64,000 nucleotides of DNA, taken from Epinephelus fuscoguttatus (Eukaryota > Chordata > Actinopteri > Perciformes > Serranidae). The translations under genes and the position numbers were made by a program. Positions 12,717 through 23,650 of the stretch are shown piece after piece (position 1 is the first letter of the stretch; every line of letters starts with the position of its first letter). Below the pieces are notes generated by a model, which was not told the origin of the DNA, did no database searches, and was given only the letters and a program-made list of their open reading frames with translations. Location of the stretch: positions 24,514,428 through 24,578,427 of the forward strand of contig NC_064759.1 in NCBI RefSeq assembly GCF_011397635.1, written 5' to 3'.

Positions 12717-13413
12717 CTTTGCTTCATGACTTGCTGGTGAAACAAGAGATCATGATTGAGCAGCAGCAGAATATAATAAGGATGGTGCAAGACCTTCATG
12801 CAGCCATGCACAGCATGACAACCGGGTCAACTACCATGGAAAGGCACCATTCTTATTTCCCCCTCTGCAATATTGAGCAGCTGATGGCCCTGGAAGGAGA
12901 CCTGCAGTCTCTTCCTGGATTAAAAAAGGAATTGGTAAGCTGCCTTTGATTCGCTTAGGTTAGGGTAATGTAATGGTAGTTCAATGCAAATCAATGCAGG
13001 TAATTCTCTTTCGCTATTTTCAGGTCACCTCTCTAGGACTTGCTGGGGGTGCCACTATGAAAGACGCAGTTCGGGGCATCCTCAAACGAGCCATGAGAAA
13101 TGATCTGGCTCTAAAAGTAACCTGGAGTGGTGTAAATGGAAAGCTGGCCTTTGAAAGGCTTCATCTAAAAGCGGTGGTAGTGGGTAAGTTTAATAACTGT
13201 ATTATAGCTTTTAATGAAGCATTCCGAGGTTATAGTAGATTTAGTAAGTCTGTTTGTTTTGTCTCTGTGTATATGCTATTACTTTTAGAAGCTGTGAGAA
13301 GAAACCCCGCCTGCTCTTCAGCCACTGATAATGAGATTGCAAAAGCAATTAAAAAGTGGTTATACTGGGCTGGGGATAGAGACGGCGGGAGGAGGAAGCG
13401 CCAGGCAATTTGA
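12717..13413 (+). CDS. DUF4806-like domain protein, 5'-partial, inside hAT element
   Basis: Three exons splice in frame: 12,717-12,934, 13,024-13,183 and 13,289-13,413 (stop TGA at 13,411). All have AG acceptors and GT donors, with phases 0 and then 1. The product starts with a short glutamine-rich helix (VKQEIMIEQQQNIIRMVQDL). It then follows the DUF4806 pattern: FPLCNIEQLMALEGDL, a leucine-valine step, GGATMKDAVRGILKRAM, LALKVTWSGVNGKLAF, EAVRRNPA, and NEIAKAIKKWL near the end, with a basic tail (GGRRKRQ). DUF4806 has no established biochemical role that I know of; it is frequent in multigene families of invertebrates and fish. The first exon or exons are not identified. All visible exons are open, so the gene could be expressed, but it may equally be a passenger of the transposon. 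Confidence 0.72.
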
Positions 13414-13689
13414 GGCTCTTCTGGGACAGTTATGGCTATATTTTGGAAGTCCACAATTAGTTTTGGGTGAAGTTTGGCTCCCTTTTGGTGTGATTTTGGC
13501 TTGCCTGGCATCCAATTTAAAGGCTGCCACCTAGCGGACTGGACGTGGAACAGTAGATTATCAGGGAGAAAAAGGAAAAAGAAAAAAAAAACGGTGATGA
13601 CTGCGTGGCGGCCTCCGGCCGTCTTGAAGTACCGGCCATTCTGTGATTCTCCAGAACCTCCAGATGGCCAGTCCGCCCCTGCCACAAAC

Positions 13690-14735
13690 GCAGAATATTT
13701 AGTAGGTAAGGACAATCACGTTTCTCTCAGGAGTAAATCAAGAAATACACCCCTTTTACACTTGATCTAAATATGGATATCTTTGCTCTGGATGAGGATG
13801 AAACACATGTTAATGCAAGAGTGTAAATGCTCACAGGATGCAATGCAGTCAGCCTGGAGGAAGTGCAGTCTGCACGGTTTGACCAAATTTCTAAGAAAAA
13901 CGTTTCCCGAACAAGTTTGAAAGACATCCACTTCCACATTTTGGTGCTATCTCAAGTAAACCAGGCAACAAGCTGCAGATGAGCTCTCCTGTATAAACAG
14001 AGAAACACAGAGCTCATTGTTGACTTTGACCTTTGAAGGAGCAATATTTCATTTCTCTGTAGGGTATTTTTTGTAGTTGTTGTTATTTTATTTTGAAAAT
14101 TGGCCGGATTCTCTCGTCTTTTCTGTGTCTGACTTCCTGTTTGGTACGAGCCGCTCTATCCAGCTTGACAGAAGCGCTCGCGGCTCGCGTGAAAAATAGA
14201 CCAGACGCCGAACTGAAGCGCTGCGATGTGTGGATGTCTGTTCATCTTTTCGTTCATGTCCTTATTAATGCACACTTTATAACTTGCTTGTTGGATTTAT
14301 TAAAAACGAACAAATGAAAACTAAATGTCTTTGAATATCTTTATTATCATTTAAAAGCGAAAATTTAAATAACCAGTAAAAATAGATTATGACTGGATTT
14401 TTATGACCCTGTCGGTCAAAATGACCAGCGACGAAAAAGTCTAGCGCAACGTCTGGTTGGAATTAATTTTGATTCAACTGTGAGAACATCACACCCAATG
14501 ACGCCAACTCAACTTTCAGTTCTTACCTTGAGATTCTGCTCCTGATTACACCGAAGAAAAAGAAGAACAAAAAATAACAAAGTGTCATTTCTCAGAGATC
14601 TTATCGAAAAGCAGCAACAAAAATAAAGATGTTACTTCCACAGAGATATGGGAGATGACTGTAAGACCAATGATGCATTGGTGTGTGAATGTTTACCGTT
14701 TGAGCAGTATGGAACTAGTCACCAAATTAGAATAT
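13690..14735. other. Downstream part of gene A region with few recognisable features
   Basis: Partly colinear with ~34,061-34,490, but longer: about 13,800-14,450 has no counterpart in unit 2, where a poly-T/A run (34,170-34,200) sits instead. It contains one relic tail exon of gene A (14,527-14,541). Confidence 0.5.
14527..14541 (-). other. Relic cytoplasmic micro-exon of gene A
   Basis: On the minus strand an AG acceptor, 15 exon bases and a GTAAGA donor are visible. The exon is phase 2 and would read R-SRIS-R, matching the end of the RRSxWSRFSR exons of genes C and D. The corresponding unit 2 sequence (34,276-34,290) differs by one base that gives an in-frame TGA. Short, so it may be fortuitous, but the position, phase and sequence agree. 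Confidence 0.45.
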
Positions 14736-14739
14736 GTAA

Positions 14740-14854
14740 GGGATAATGTATAGTGAGCCGGTGACTGTTGAAAAATAACTCCCGACAGGGGAATGGAACC
14801 CCGACGCGCAGGGAGTTATTTTTCAACTGTCACCGGCTCTTTATACATTATCCC
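14740..14854. repeat. Near-perfect hairpin (palindromic MITE end)
   Basis: Inverted arms of ~45 bases (GGGATAATGTATAG ... TATACATTATCCC) enclose a short loop that itself contains CAGGGG/CCCCG pairing. It marks the left edge of the insertion private to unit 1. Probably a foldback/MITE-type element that was partly deleted. Confidence 0.8.
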
Positions 14855-15390
14855 GCTTTTGGGGGTGGGGGGGTGGGGGTTTTGAGTTTGAACGATGCTG
14901 CGCTTTAGCCAATCACATGTCGTATCCGACAACGGGAAGCTTTTAATAGATGACGTCCTGATGTTAGCTTTGCTGCTGCTGTTAGCTGTCCCTGTCAGCT
15001 GTAGCCACTGATGCTTTCTAGACATCGTGATTTCCCAAAACTGAATAAATACCGCACATAGCAACACAAAACTGATTTGCGAGCTCAATCATGTTGTAAC
15101 TAAGATATCAGCTGGAAAAAATATTTTTTCACGGACCGTTTATTGAGTTACTGAGTTACTACAGACACCGCTAACGGGGCTAACAGCGAACGGTTAGCCC
15201 AGCTAATCTACGATAACCATGTTATTAATTACAAAACGTGCACACAGAAATAGTAATGTTTGTTCAATTAATGTGTTTATAGACTTTAAAAACACCAGAT
15301 TAGTCTAAACGGTGATATAGTGACGTAAAAAATGTGATATATATATATATATATGTATATATATACACAAATATATATATACACACACAC
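14855..15390. other. Insert-derived sequence with AT and CA microsatellites
   Basis: Unique to unit 1. G-rich run at 14,859-14,880; TA and CA repeats at 15,338-15,396. No coding domain recognised. Confidence 0.5.
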
Positions 15391-15429
15391 ACACACATTA
15401 TTTAATGAAGCCTTTCAAGCATTTTTAAG

Positions 15430-15465
15430 GACAAGGTGCTTTCGGCTGTCCGGCTTTCATCAGTG
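15430..15465 (-). ncRNA. Hammerhead-ribozyme-like core, left copy
   Basis: Reverse strand reads CTGATGA, a ~13-base stem II region, then GAAA and a GC-rich short stem III. Stem II is imperfect here (AGCC against AGCC), so activity is doubtful. Hammerhead motifs in terminal repeats are known for Penelope-like elements. Confidence 0.4.
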
Positions 15466-15988
15466 TGGGTTACAAGACTAGCAGTGCACTGATTTAACAG
15501 CTGCAGTGGGGTCTGCAGATCAGCTGTGTTCAATCAGCAATCACTGATACAGATCCTAGAGTGGCATGTAAGATGGTACATGCTACACACAACATATTGA
15601 AAACAAAAGACAATAAACAGACAATCCAATATCACATTCATATGTGCTGAGATAAAAAACATGTCTTTCACCAACTCCAACTGTTACTGAAAGCATCAGG
15701 TATGACTACTGTTCAAACATCAGGACAGGTAAGTTGATTAAATATATAACAGTTGATCACAATTTGGACATACTAAGGTTCCCAACATAGACTCCATGTA
15801 ACCCGTCTGGGAAACTCTAAATGTCAGATGTAATTTGTATTCATATTTATAGATTTAAGGTTCCTCAGAAAAACCAATCTTTGAAAAATCTATCAGAATT
15901 TCCTAAAAAAAGATTTCATTGTTAATTTTTTCAATTTCTTTTAATGACATGGGTGGAGAGAAACATGGAGGCAAGTTTGTGTTAACTG

Positions 15989-16721
15989 TTACAAAAAAGG
16001 GCACATATTGAAATCCTCATTCATGCTGGATGGAAAAAGAGTTTTTAGTTTGTGGATCCAGACACATTCGCGTTGTAACAGTCTTTTTTCCTGGTCGCCA
16101 CATCTACGGTTCAACGCCACCTTCTCACTGCCGATACATTTGAGATCTTTAACCCTGTGTCCATGTTCACAGAAGTGGCGTGCTACAGGGGATGTCATGT
16201 CGGCCCGTTTAATGCTGCTTCTATGTTCATTCAGCCTGATTTTTAATTTGCGGGCTGTCTGACCAATATAGTATTTCCTACATGGGCAAAACAGTAAGTA
16301 AATGACATGAGATGTGTTACAGGTAATGACAGATCTAATGTTATACTCCTTTCCAGTATGCAGATCGTGGAATTTGTCCGTTTTTACCATATTGTTGGAC
16401 CAAGTGCAAGATCTACAAAAAAATGATGTAGGTCTAGCAGGACACGAATCAGCCTTCACTAAACTAGTGGCTCTTTTGTAGGTGAATAGAGGTGGGTATT
16501 GAAACGTATTATTTAGATGATAAAATGTGCCAGTGTTTCAAGACAGTAGATTTGATCACAGAGCTGAAAGGGTTGTATGTAAGGATGTAATTTGTAGAAT
16601 GTACTTTGTTTTGCTTGTTTGTCTTGGTAAATAGCATTTTCCTTTCAGTTTTGTTTACAGTCTCTAACGCTGAGTGAAGGCATGATTCGGGATAGCCTTT
16701 CTGTCTGAACCTGTGGAGCAT
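15989..16721 (-). pseudogene. Penelope-like element protein remnant, GIY-YIG endonuclease
   Basis: The frame at 15,989-16,459 has a cysteine-rich linker (CRSCTWSNN), then the endonuclease: VIYLLFCPCRKYYIGQTARKL with the Y...YIGQT motif, an RLNEH arginine-containing helix, and HFCEHGH. This order fits the Penelope class, where the domain lies C-terminal to the reverse transcriptase. An upstream frame (16,509-16,721) has FRQKGYPESCLHSAL, as in the linker before the endonuclease. The reverse transcriptase palm is missing and the two frames are not continuous, so the element is dead unless rescued in trans. Confidence 0.85.
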
Positions 16722-16989
16722 GTTTTCACTCTGACAGAGTGTTACAGATGCATTTCAGTCTGTACAACTGACTGACAGGTAGGCTCTTTTTTTAGAGGCA
16801 ATGGATGGTAACTTTGAAAGTTTAGTAAATTATTCTGTCCAGTAGGCTTTCTGAATATTGCTGTGGTTATTGAATTTTTTTATTTTTATTTTTTTTGTTT
16901 TGTTATTATTGCCTCTAAAAAAGAGCCTACCCGTCAGTCAGTTGTACAGACTGAAACGCATCTGTAACACACAGGAGGAGGGTCTGTAT

Positions 16990-17130
16990 CGGTGATTGTT
17001 GATTGAACACAGCTGATCTGCAGACTCACCTGATCTGCAGGTGACTGTTGATTGAACACAGCTGATCTGCAGACTCACCTGATCTGCAGGTGACTGTTGA
17101 TTGAACACAGCTGATCTGCAGACTCCACTG
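16990..17130. repeat. Tandem repeat, ~58-base unit, about 3 copies
   Basis: GTTGATTGAACACAGCTGAT, CTGCAGACTC and ACCTGATCTGCAGGTGACT recur head to tail. The single-copy version is at ~15,505-15,560 on the other strand, so the expansion arose in the right-hand Penelope copy. Confidence 0.85.
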
Positions 17131-17170
17131 CAGCTGTTAAATCCGTGCATGCACTGCCAGTCTTGTAACT

Positions 17171-18107
17171 CATGCCCTGTTTACACGTGGCCAGCTATTT
17201 TCATAAACGGACATTTCACTGTCTCTGTTTTTAAAAATAACATTGTGCACATCTGTCCGTTTTCCAAAAAAATCTTCGTTTACACTAACCCGTGTATATA
17301 TGCTGTCAAGAGCATGCCAAACCTGTAGGTGGCAGTGTAAGGAGAAGCTCAAGCCCACGTTAGCAATCAGAATCCATAAAATAGCAAAAACAACAAGCAA
17401 AAGTTTTTCCAAAAAAAGTTTTTTTGCGTGTTTTTTTAGATCGTGTAAATGTCTTGGATGTGCTTTAAATGTCTTCTGTGTGTGTGTAAACCTAGTGTTG
17501 AGCCCTGTCGAAGACAAATTTCTGTTGCCTTTTGGTTCCAGACAATAAAGTTTTCTATTCTATTCTATTCAAAAATTCCAAAAGTTGACCTTCTCTCATG
17601 TTGACCTACTGATAAAGATTTTAAGCCCTCTCTGCACAGAGATACATTTATTTATAGTAAACACATTTTATAGTGAGCAGCATACATATGTCCCCTACAA
17701 ATTCCAACCGTGTTTACAAAGTTTGAATGAACGAGACGGATGCAATCAGAAAGGAAACGGAGGCTGCGCATTGATCCTTTTGCCCCTGTCTGCAGGCACG
17801 CATGATGGGGTCAAATGGATCATGTGCATAATTAACCACAAAACAAGCAATGGGATGGGGCGGATGGGAGGGGGTGCGGCCACACCACTCGCAACCCTAG
17901 TTCCGACGTCCATGCTGCCTGTAACTCCGTTTATATGAGTTTACATGCAAATGTGCAACCGGAGATTTCCAAAATCTCCACTCTGGCCGGAGTTTTTAGA
18001 AAGACTCATTTTCAGAAGAGAAATCTCTGTTTGCGTGTAATCAAAGGGCACAAACGAAGGAAGATGTCCGTTTATCAAAATCACTGTGTACGTGTAAACG
18101 GAGTGTC
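17171..18107. mobile_element. Non-autonomous DNA transposon with CCNTGTTTACACGTG-type ends
   Basis: It starts CCCTGTTTACACGTGG and ends GTACGTGTAAACGGAG, an imperfect inverted repeat. Removing it restores the Penelope terminal sequence (TCTTGTAAC / CACACTGATGA). Its two ends match 61,932-62,400 in gene D's last intron, where the middle is shorter. No transposase is recognised. Exact ends and target duplication are uncertain. Confidence 0.68.
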
Positions 18108-18145
18108 ACACTGATGAAGGCCGGACGGCCGAAAGCGCTTTGTCC
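18108..18145 (+). ncRNA. Hammerhead-ribozyme-like core, right copy
   Basis: CTGATGA at 18,111-18,117 is followed by a self-complementary stem (GGCC, loop GGAC, GGCC), GAAA at 18,131-18,134, and GCGCTT, which can form a 2-3 bp stem III. One extra A sits between CTGATGA and the stem. Minimal stem III types are known to work as dimers in Penelope-like elements. Prediction only. Confidence 0.5.
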
Positions 18146-18289
18146 TTAAAAATGCTTGAAAGGCTTCATCAAAAACTTTTTATCTGCTGACGGACATATC
18201 TGTGTGCGATCCTCAGACAATTTTTGTTCTTTCTGGATATTTATTTGGACTACGCACCAGGAGGGTCAGAGCGCAGTGGTAACTTTGAA

Positions 18290-18324
18290 CAATATATACT
18301 GTATATATATATTCCCTGTATATA

Positions 18325-18362
<38 letters not shown>
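18290..18362. repeat. TA-rich microsatellite
   Basis: Long run of TA/TATA repeats just downstream of gene A. It is private to unit 1. Confidence 0.95.
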
Positions 18363-18498
18363 TTTGTAAACAACAAGGCGATTCCCTGGGGGCACCGCCA
18401 GAAGTGAAGGGGTTGAGCGACATCAATCACACTTTCAATAGAGTGAAGGAAATGAAAATCACAGTAGCACTACAAACTGGATCTGATCTTCTCCTTAC

Positions 18499-20524
18499 CT
18501 GCCTTCTTGATTTTGGAGCTCTGCAATACGTGTCCTTAAAGAGACAGAAAAAATGGTCGCTTCATTGAGGAGCACAGGAAAAAACTTATAAATAAAAAAG
18601 GGGTGAGAGGAAATACACCCCCTCTGTGTAAATGTCAATAACTGCTCATGTTATTGTCTGTAGTGTAAGTCTGTATTGAACTCACTTGTATCTCTTCGCC
18701 ATGAGAATGCAGAAGACTGCAAAGATCACAGCTGTGCCAATCGCCGCCACTGTGGGAATGATGATGTGGTTGTAGTTTTCTGTACCTGCAAACAGACAGA
18801 GCCACATATAAGGGACATTCTTTCTTTTATATTGCACATAATGGGAAGGGGACAAATAAAAAACATCCTCAAAATTCAACAACAGAGTGAAAATGATCTC
18901 ACGTTTTACATAGAGTGTCAGTGTTGTAAAGGACGTCCTCCCTCCATTAAATTGTGCTGTGCAGTTGATCTCAGTGTGGTCGTCCTTCTCCTTGGGAATG
19001 ATGGTCAGGATGGACTGTGCCTCCCAGTAGCCAAGGTGAATTTCTCTGTGGACCTCATTCACCGCATCTGGAGCGGCCTTACTCCATGTGAGTTTAGGCA
19101 CATGGGAGGGGCAGGTATGGGTGACCGAGCAGGTGACAGTGTAGGGATGTCCTTCAGTGGCTGTCTTTGGGTGAGTCAGGGCAGGCTTTGGAGGATCAGC
19201 TGTAAGTGTGAAAAGGCAGAGATAAATTAAGAAGCAATTCAAGAAAACAGGTATAGATTTATGACATTTTGGAAAGTTGGTGACATACGGAGCATTCTGA
19301 ACTCGACACAATCCTCCACAAAGGAGAACTTGTCGGGGGTTTTTGTATCAGTCTCCTTCTCTGCTAGTTCTATCCGGAAGCAGAAAGGGCCATTGTCATG
19401 ATCTTTAACGTCCATCATTTCTAAGGTGCAGTTGCTCTGACCCAGATGTCCCAACAACCGTGTGCGGCCCCTGAAGTTTTCCAAAACCTGCGTTTGATCC
19501 TCGTAATAGATGCGTTGATTTCGATCATTTGAACGATGCCAGAGCCCTCTGAGTTTGGAGGTGGGCAGATATCCTTTGCCATGGGTGAATGAACACGGCA
19601 CCACAACGCAGGAACTGACCAGAGTGTCGAGACTTTTTACAACATTCGCCTTCCATTCTCCAGCGAACACAGGGCTGCTGAGAGCTGAAAGAAAGTGATG
19701 GAAGTGACAAAGAATGACATGACTTCTCCTTGATAGATTTTTTAGGTAGGGTGTATGTTAGAATGAGACTGGATACAAAGAGGTGACTAACAGGGGTGGT
19801 CAAGAACATCTCTGGATCCGTGTTAACAGCTCATGTGGGGCCCTTAACACTGAGTGTTGCTTGTTTAAGAGGGCACCGGCATGGAGACTTAAAGGGGTGA
19901 AAGAAATATATACTGTATATGCAAATTTAAGCAGTCACATATATGTCAACACTTGCTTGGCAAAGCCCCAAAATTAACATATTTTAATCCAAAAACATTA
20001 CATTATTGTTGCACACGAGTAAAGCATTGAGTAGAGATACCAATAGATGCCATTAGAAATTAATTAAGTGTTTTATTCCCAAGTTTTCAGACACTTTTAC
20101 CAAGTCCATAGCATCAAAATTTGCCATGATAGGTCATTAAATTATAAGCTATGTGTTAACGCACCTTTTCAACATGTAACACTCGGATATCAGAGTTTCA
20201 CTCTTGTGAATTTCTGACCAGCCACACAACTTTCATGTTTCATTGATCCGTGTTTACTTCCTGTCAGCTACTGAGTTAACAAATATTCATACACTTTGAC
20301 CCATGCATAATGTTTATGTTGTCAAGTTTGAAACAGTCGATATATATTTTTGCGTGTCAGTCTGGGACTCTTGGGAGAGTGGGGCCCGTTTCAGATGAAA
20401 AGAGTGAAACAAAGTGAAGTCCGAACATCGTGACTAATTATCTTACCTGCCAGAAACAGGCAGAATATCATCATCTTGCTGTTTTGGTCCATATAGTTCT
20501 CTGAGGTGTCGTTGGTGTAAAATA
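18499..20524 (-). CDS. Siglec-like Ig receptor A, short or missing tail
   Basis: Exons on the minus strand: 20,447-20,524 (ATG at 20,492, signal peptide with KMMIFCLFLAG), 19,289-19,684 (V-set), 18,903-19,199 (C2-set), 18,686-18,785 (transmembrane) and 18,499-18,534 (first tail exon). All have GT-AG ends; extracellular introns are phase 1 and tail introns phase 2. The V domain has the double cysteine of Siglecs (SSCVVVPCSF), NCTLEM with its E-strand cysteine and an N-glycosylation site, and GPFCFRIEL with arginine at the sialic-acid-contact position. The C2 domain has the extra HTC cysteine for the V-C2 bridge. The Penelope-like insertion (~14,736-18,418) removed the tail exon kept in gene B; later signalling exons were not found. 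Reading past the 18,499 donor meets TAA at once, giving a short tail. CD22/MAG family assignment is by pattern; the ligand is inferred. Confidence 0.85.
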
Positions 20525-21623
20525 CTGTGGGATGTTAAAATGAAAAGAAAAAACACTTGCAAATTACAATATAAATATAATAATAAATAAATATAACTGA
20601 CTCACTTACATTAGACGTAGTTTGGGCCTCAAAAGAAAAAAATAATTTCATTATTTCAGCTCACATTTAGTTTACATCCTCACAGATAACACTGTGACTG
20701 AACCCTGTTTACCCTCAAATACCCTTCGATTGTAAATTTATTTTCCAGTCCAGAAAAGCGTGGATGACCCTCGAATTGTAAATGTGCAGTCATGCTCTAC
20801 ATATTTTGGGGGAAAATTCTTTAGATTTTAAACGTAAAAAGTTACAAAAAAGTAAAACAACAAAAACAGGAAATGCCTTAAAAAATGTGCTAAAAAAATT
20901 AAAATTATGAATAAAATAATAAACATAATCAACACAATAGAATAATAATAATAAACATACAGTATATATTTTTTCTGTAATCTTATTTTAGATGTATAAT
21001 TTTAATTATTGTTTTATTTTCCCCTAGTTTTCTTTCTCTCTCTCAGCTAACTTCTTGACACCTTTTAATACTTTCTTGCAATTTGCAGGATATGTTATGC
21101 CAAACTGCTGAGTGCCTTTTGATTTTTGTTTTCTTTTAAAGAATTTGCTCAGGTATCAGAAATACTTGTGAAAGTTGTCTGAAAGCAACACTAGAAAAGT
21201 GACGGTGCTCCAGGTTTTAAAGGGTTAAACTGTGATTTGTCAGTCCACATTCAGCTGACACTGCCTTATCCATTTCTAACAGTAATAACCCATGGTTAAT
21301 TTTATATTTCTATTGAGAAGTTTTAAGTTGTTTTAAGTTTTAGAAATGCTTGCTGATATCTTCACTTTTGAATAAACTGCTGCTCTGAGGTTTCTTTGTC
21401 TCTTATGAAATTAGGCTGCCAATAACAGAGAAACCCTAACCTTTATCAAACAAAAATACCCCCCAAAAATCCCAGCAGCACATCAGAAACTCCAAAATGA
21501 ACTCCCAAATTCAATATTCTACACAAATGTACCAAGCCCACATTTATTGGATATTCTACATTATTTAAAGTAAATTTATTTGATTAATTTCAGCAATTTA
21601 ATTTAGCGTTGTCAGACTCTTAC
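20525..21623 (-). other. 5'-UTR intron of gene A
   Basis: The stretch runs between the leader exon donor (21,622-21,623 on the minus strand) and the acceptor before 20,524. It contains an AT-rich insertion (20,880-20,965) that is absent at the window's left edge. No coding domain. Confidence 0.55.
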
Positions 21624-21815
21624 CTGATTTTGCTATCTGGCAGATCACGACTCTTTGTATCTGCTACCCTGGAGGTCAGAACATTGAGACATGAACTGTA
21701 GGGGCAACAAATGTAGGCAGATCTACAAAGAAAGCCCCCTTTTGCTTTTGTAGAAGCAGTGTCAGTGGAGTTAATGTGCACAAGAACACAGATAAAATGA
21801 GAAAACTGCTTCTTT
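21624..21815 (-). other. 5'-untranslated exon of gene A
   Basis: Homologous to 40,576-40,770 and 897-1,085, and recognisably to 45,240-45,557 upstream of gene C. It ends with a GTAAGA donor at the same place in each copy. The transcription start is unknown. Confidence 0.55.
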
Positions 21816-22456
21816 GATTGTGTGAGTTTCTTTGTTGTTTATTTTTTATGAACTTTCAAGAGGCCTTGGGTTAAAAGATAAAATCTCACAAAGGATCCTG
21901 TTTTTTTATTTTTTTTTTTTAATTAAGACAAAAGCACACAAGCCAAGTAGGCCTATGTGTTATTCTGGCTCTACTACAGCATACTGGTTTTAAAATGGGC
22001 TGATTGAGTAAAGCTGGAATGTTTAAGTGAATTTTAGCTTCAAAGTCAAATTCATCTAGTCCTGGCTTAAGTCAAGCTGCTACGGCCGCTAACTTAATGT
22101 CCATTTGCGAACCTGGCGCCCCTAAGCAGGGGGTGAGGCGTAGGGGGACCATGGGGTGCATAATTCTTGTCTTATTTGCTCTTACTAGCTCTACTATGAA
22201 ATAAGATTTTATCCATTTTAATAAAAATACACTCACCTGCCACTTTTTTTTAGGTACCCTGTTGCTAGTACCGGTTGGGCCCCTTTGCCCCCATTTGCCT
22301 TAATTGACCTTTCACTACGCCCCGCCACTTTGTGATCCAACAAGCTGTCAGAGTAAGCATGGAGCCCACACTGTAACTAACTGCACTCCCTGAAGAAATA
22401 TTATCATATATTTGGAAAAATGTAACAGTGATTCCAGAGAGAAGCAGACAGAGGGG

Positions 22457-23607
22457 CAGGGCCGGACTGGGACAAAAATTCAGGCCAGGAGTCATACATC
22501 CACCCAGGCCACCCAATCCACACATTACATGCTCACACACGTGCACGTGCACACGGACACACAAATGGGCTAACTAATCACCAAAGCTCATTATTTCAGA
22601 CTGACAGTCACACAACAACTCTATTAAACACAGCTGTAACAGCAACCCTACTCACAGTCCTCCAGTCCAGTGCTTTTCTATTCCCTACCCTCACCAAATG
22701 TGCCCCTCAATAAACCAGGACTCCTATATGAATGGGTATTATGCTGAACTAAACATGATTGTATTATTTTGTCGGCAAATCATTTTGATGTCAGCTTATC
22801 ATAATCAATATGGCAACACCCATATTCAATGCAACAGTAAAACAAGTAAAAACCAAACCAAATGGACCGTTACGGGTTAATTTGGCTCTTACAGCTTATC
22901 AGAGAGGGCTCATAGTGCCATATTATCCCACCAGAACACTGCGCTCTGAGAACGCAGGGTTACTCGTGGTCCCTAAAGTCTCCAAAAGTAGATCAGGAGC
23001 CAGAGCCTTCAGCTATCAGGCTCCTCTCCTGTGGAATCATCTTCCTGTTACGGTCCGGGAGGCAGACACCGTCTCCACATTTAAGACTAGACTTAAGACT
23101 TTCCTCTTTGATAAAGCTTATAGTTAGGACTGGCTCAGGCTTGTCCTGTACCAGCCCTTAGTTAGGCTGACTTAGGCCTAGTCTGCCGGAGGACCCCTCT
23201 ATAATACACCGGGCCCCTTCTCTCCTTCCCTCTCTCTCTCTCTCTCTCGTATCCTATTACTGCATCTTGCTAACCCGGCCATTCTGGATGTCACTAACTC
23301 GGCTTCTTCTCCGGAGCCTTTGTGCTCCACTGTCTCTCAGGTTAACTCATATCACAGCGGTGCCTGGACAGCGTGATGTGTGTGGTCGTGCTGCTGCCGT
23401 GGTCCCGCCAGATGCCTCCTGCTGCTGCTGTTGCCATCATTAGTCATCAGTCATACTTCTTCTGTTGTTATACACATATGATTATTGTCACACATGTATA
23501 CTGCCAGATATTAATACATACTTTCAACATATTGTACCGCAGTAACCAGAACTATAACTATAATATTATTACTTTCATTAATGTTGTTGTAAGCTACTGT
23601 CATTACC

Positions 23608-23650
<43 letters not shown>

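Larger units (their letters stand above)
11043..13681 (+). mobile_element. hAT-type transposon carrying a DUF4806-like gene
   Basis: The 2,639-base element begins CAGGGGCGGACTGG and ends with the exact inverted copy of those 14 bases. It is flanked by the 8-base duplication CCACAAAC at 11,035-11,042 and 13,682-13,689. Unit 2 has the empty site with a single CCACAAAC (about 34,053-34,060), so this insertion happened after the segmental duplication. Inside are TGGC-rich subterminal repeats (11,370-11,690 and 13,430-13,510), a GATA/GACA microsatellite (12,490-12,672) and a spliced DUF4806-like frame. No RNase-H-type hAT transposase was found. The ends resemble those of the element at 1,735, so the two are probably related families. 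Confidence 0.88.
15391..18175 (-). mobile_element. Penelope-like retroelement with inverted partial copy
   Basis: The outer ends (15,391-15,480 and 18,108-18,175) are inverted copies with TTTTTAAGGACAAGGTGCTTT-like sequence. Inner inverted arms lie at 16,738-16,805 and 16,909-16,975. So a minus-strand element (15,391-~16,805) is joined head to head to a shorter plus-strand copy (~16,909-18,175). The minus-strand copy encodes a GIY-YIG endonuclease, the hallmark of Penelope-like elements. Each end carries a CTGATGA ... GAAA hammerhead-like core. The right copy is interrupted by a DNA transposon (~17,171-18,107) and has a triplicated ~58-base repeat at 16,990-17,130. Unit 2 lacks the whole element. 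Confidence 0.82.
1..20640. repeat. Tandem segmental duplication, unit 1
   Basis: This stretch is colinear with 20,641-39,180 over nearly its whole length, including the receptor gene at its right end. Window position 1 corresponds to about 20,652, so the left end of the window cuts an array and is not the true edge of the unit. Insertions private to this copy are 11,043-13,681 (hAT-type) and ~14,736-18,418 (hairpin element plus Penelope-like element). The minisatellite at 6,186-6,556 is longer here than in unit 2, and about 355 bases around the tRNA-like sequence at 7,752 are missing here. Seen directly by comparing the two copies; percent identity was not computed. Confidence 0.93.

Noticed and set aside
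15338..15396. AT/CA repeat as an origin or regulatory site
   Set aside because: Simple microsatellite beside a retroelement end; nothing further supports a function.
16990..17130. Regularly spaced repeats resembling a CRISPR array
   Set aside because: Only about three directly adjoining copies without unique spacers, in a eukaryotic retroelement.
18676..19230. 184-residue plus-strand frame (also at 37,072 and, on the minus strand, 46,683)
   Set aside because: Antisense shadow of the transmembrane and C2 exons of the receptor genes. It crosses their introns and has no family resemblance.
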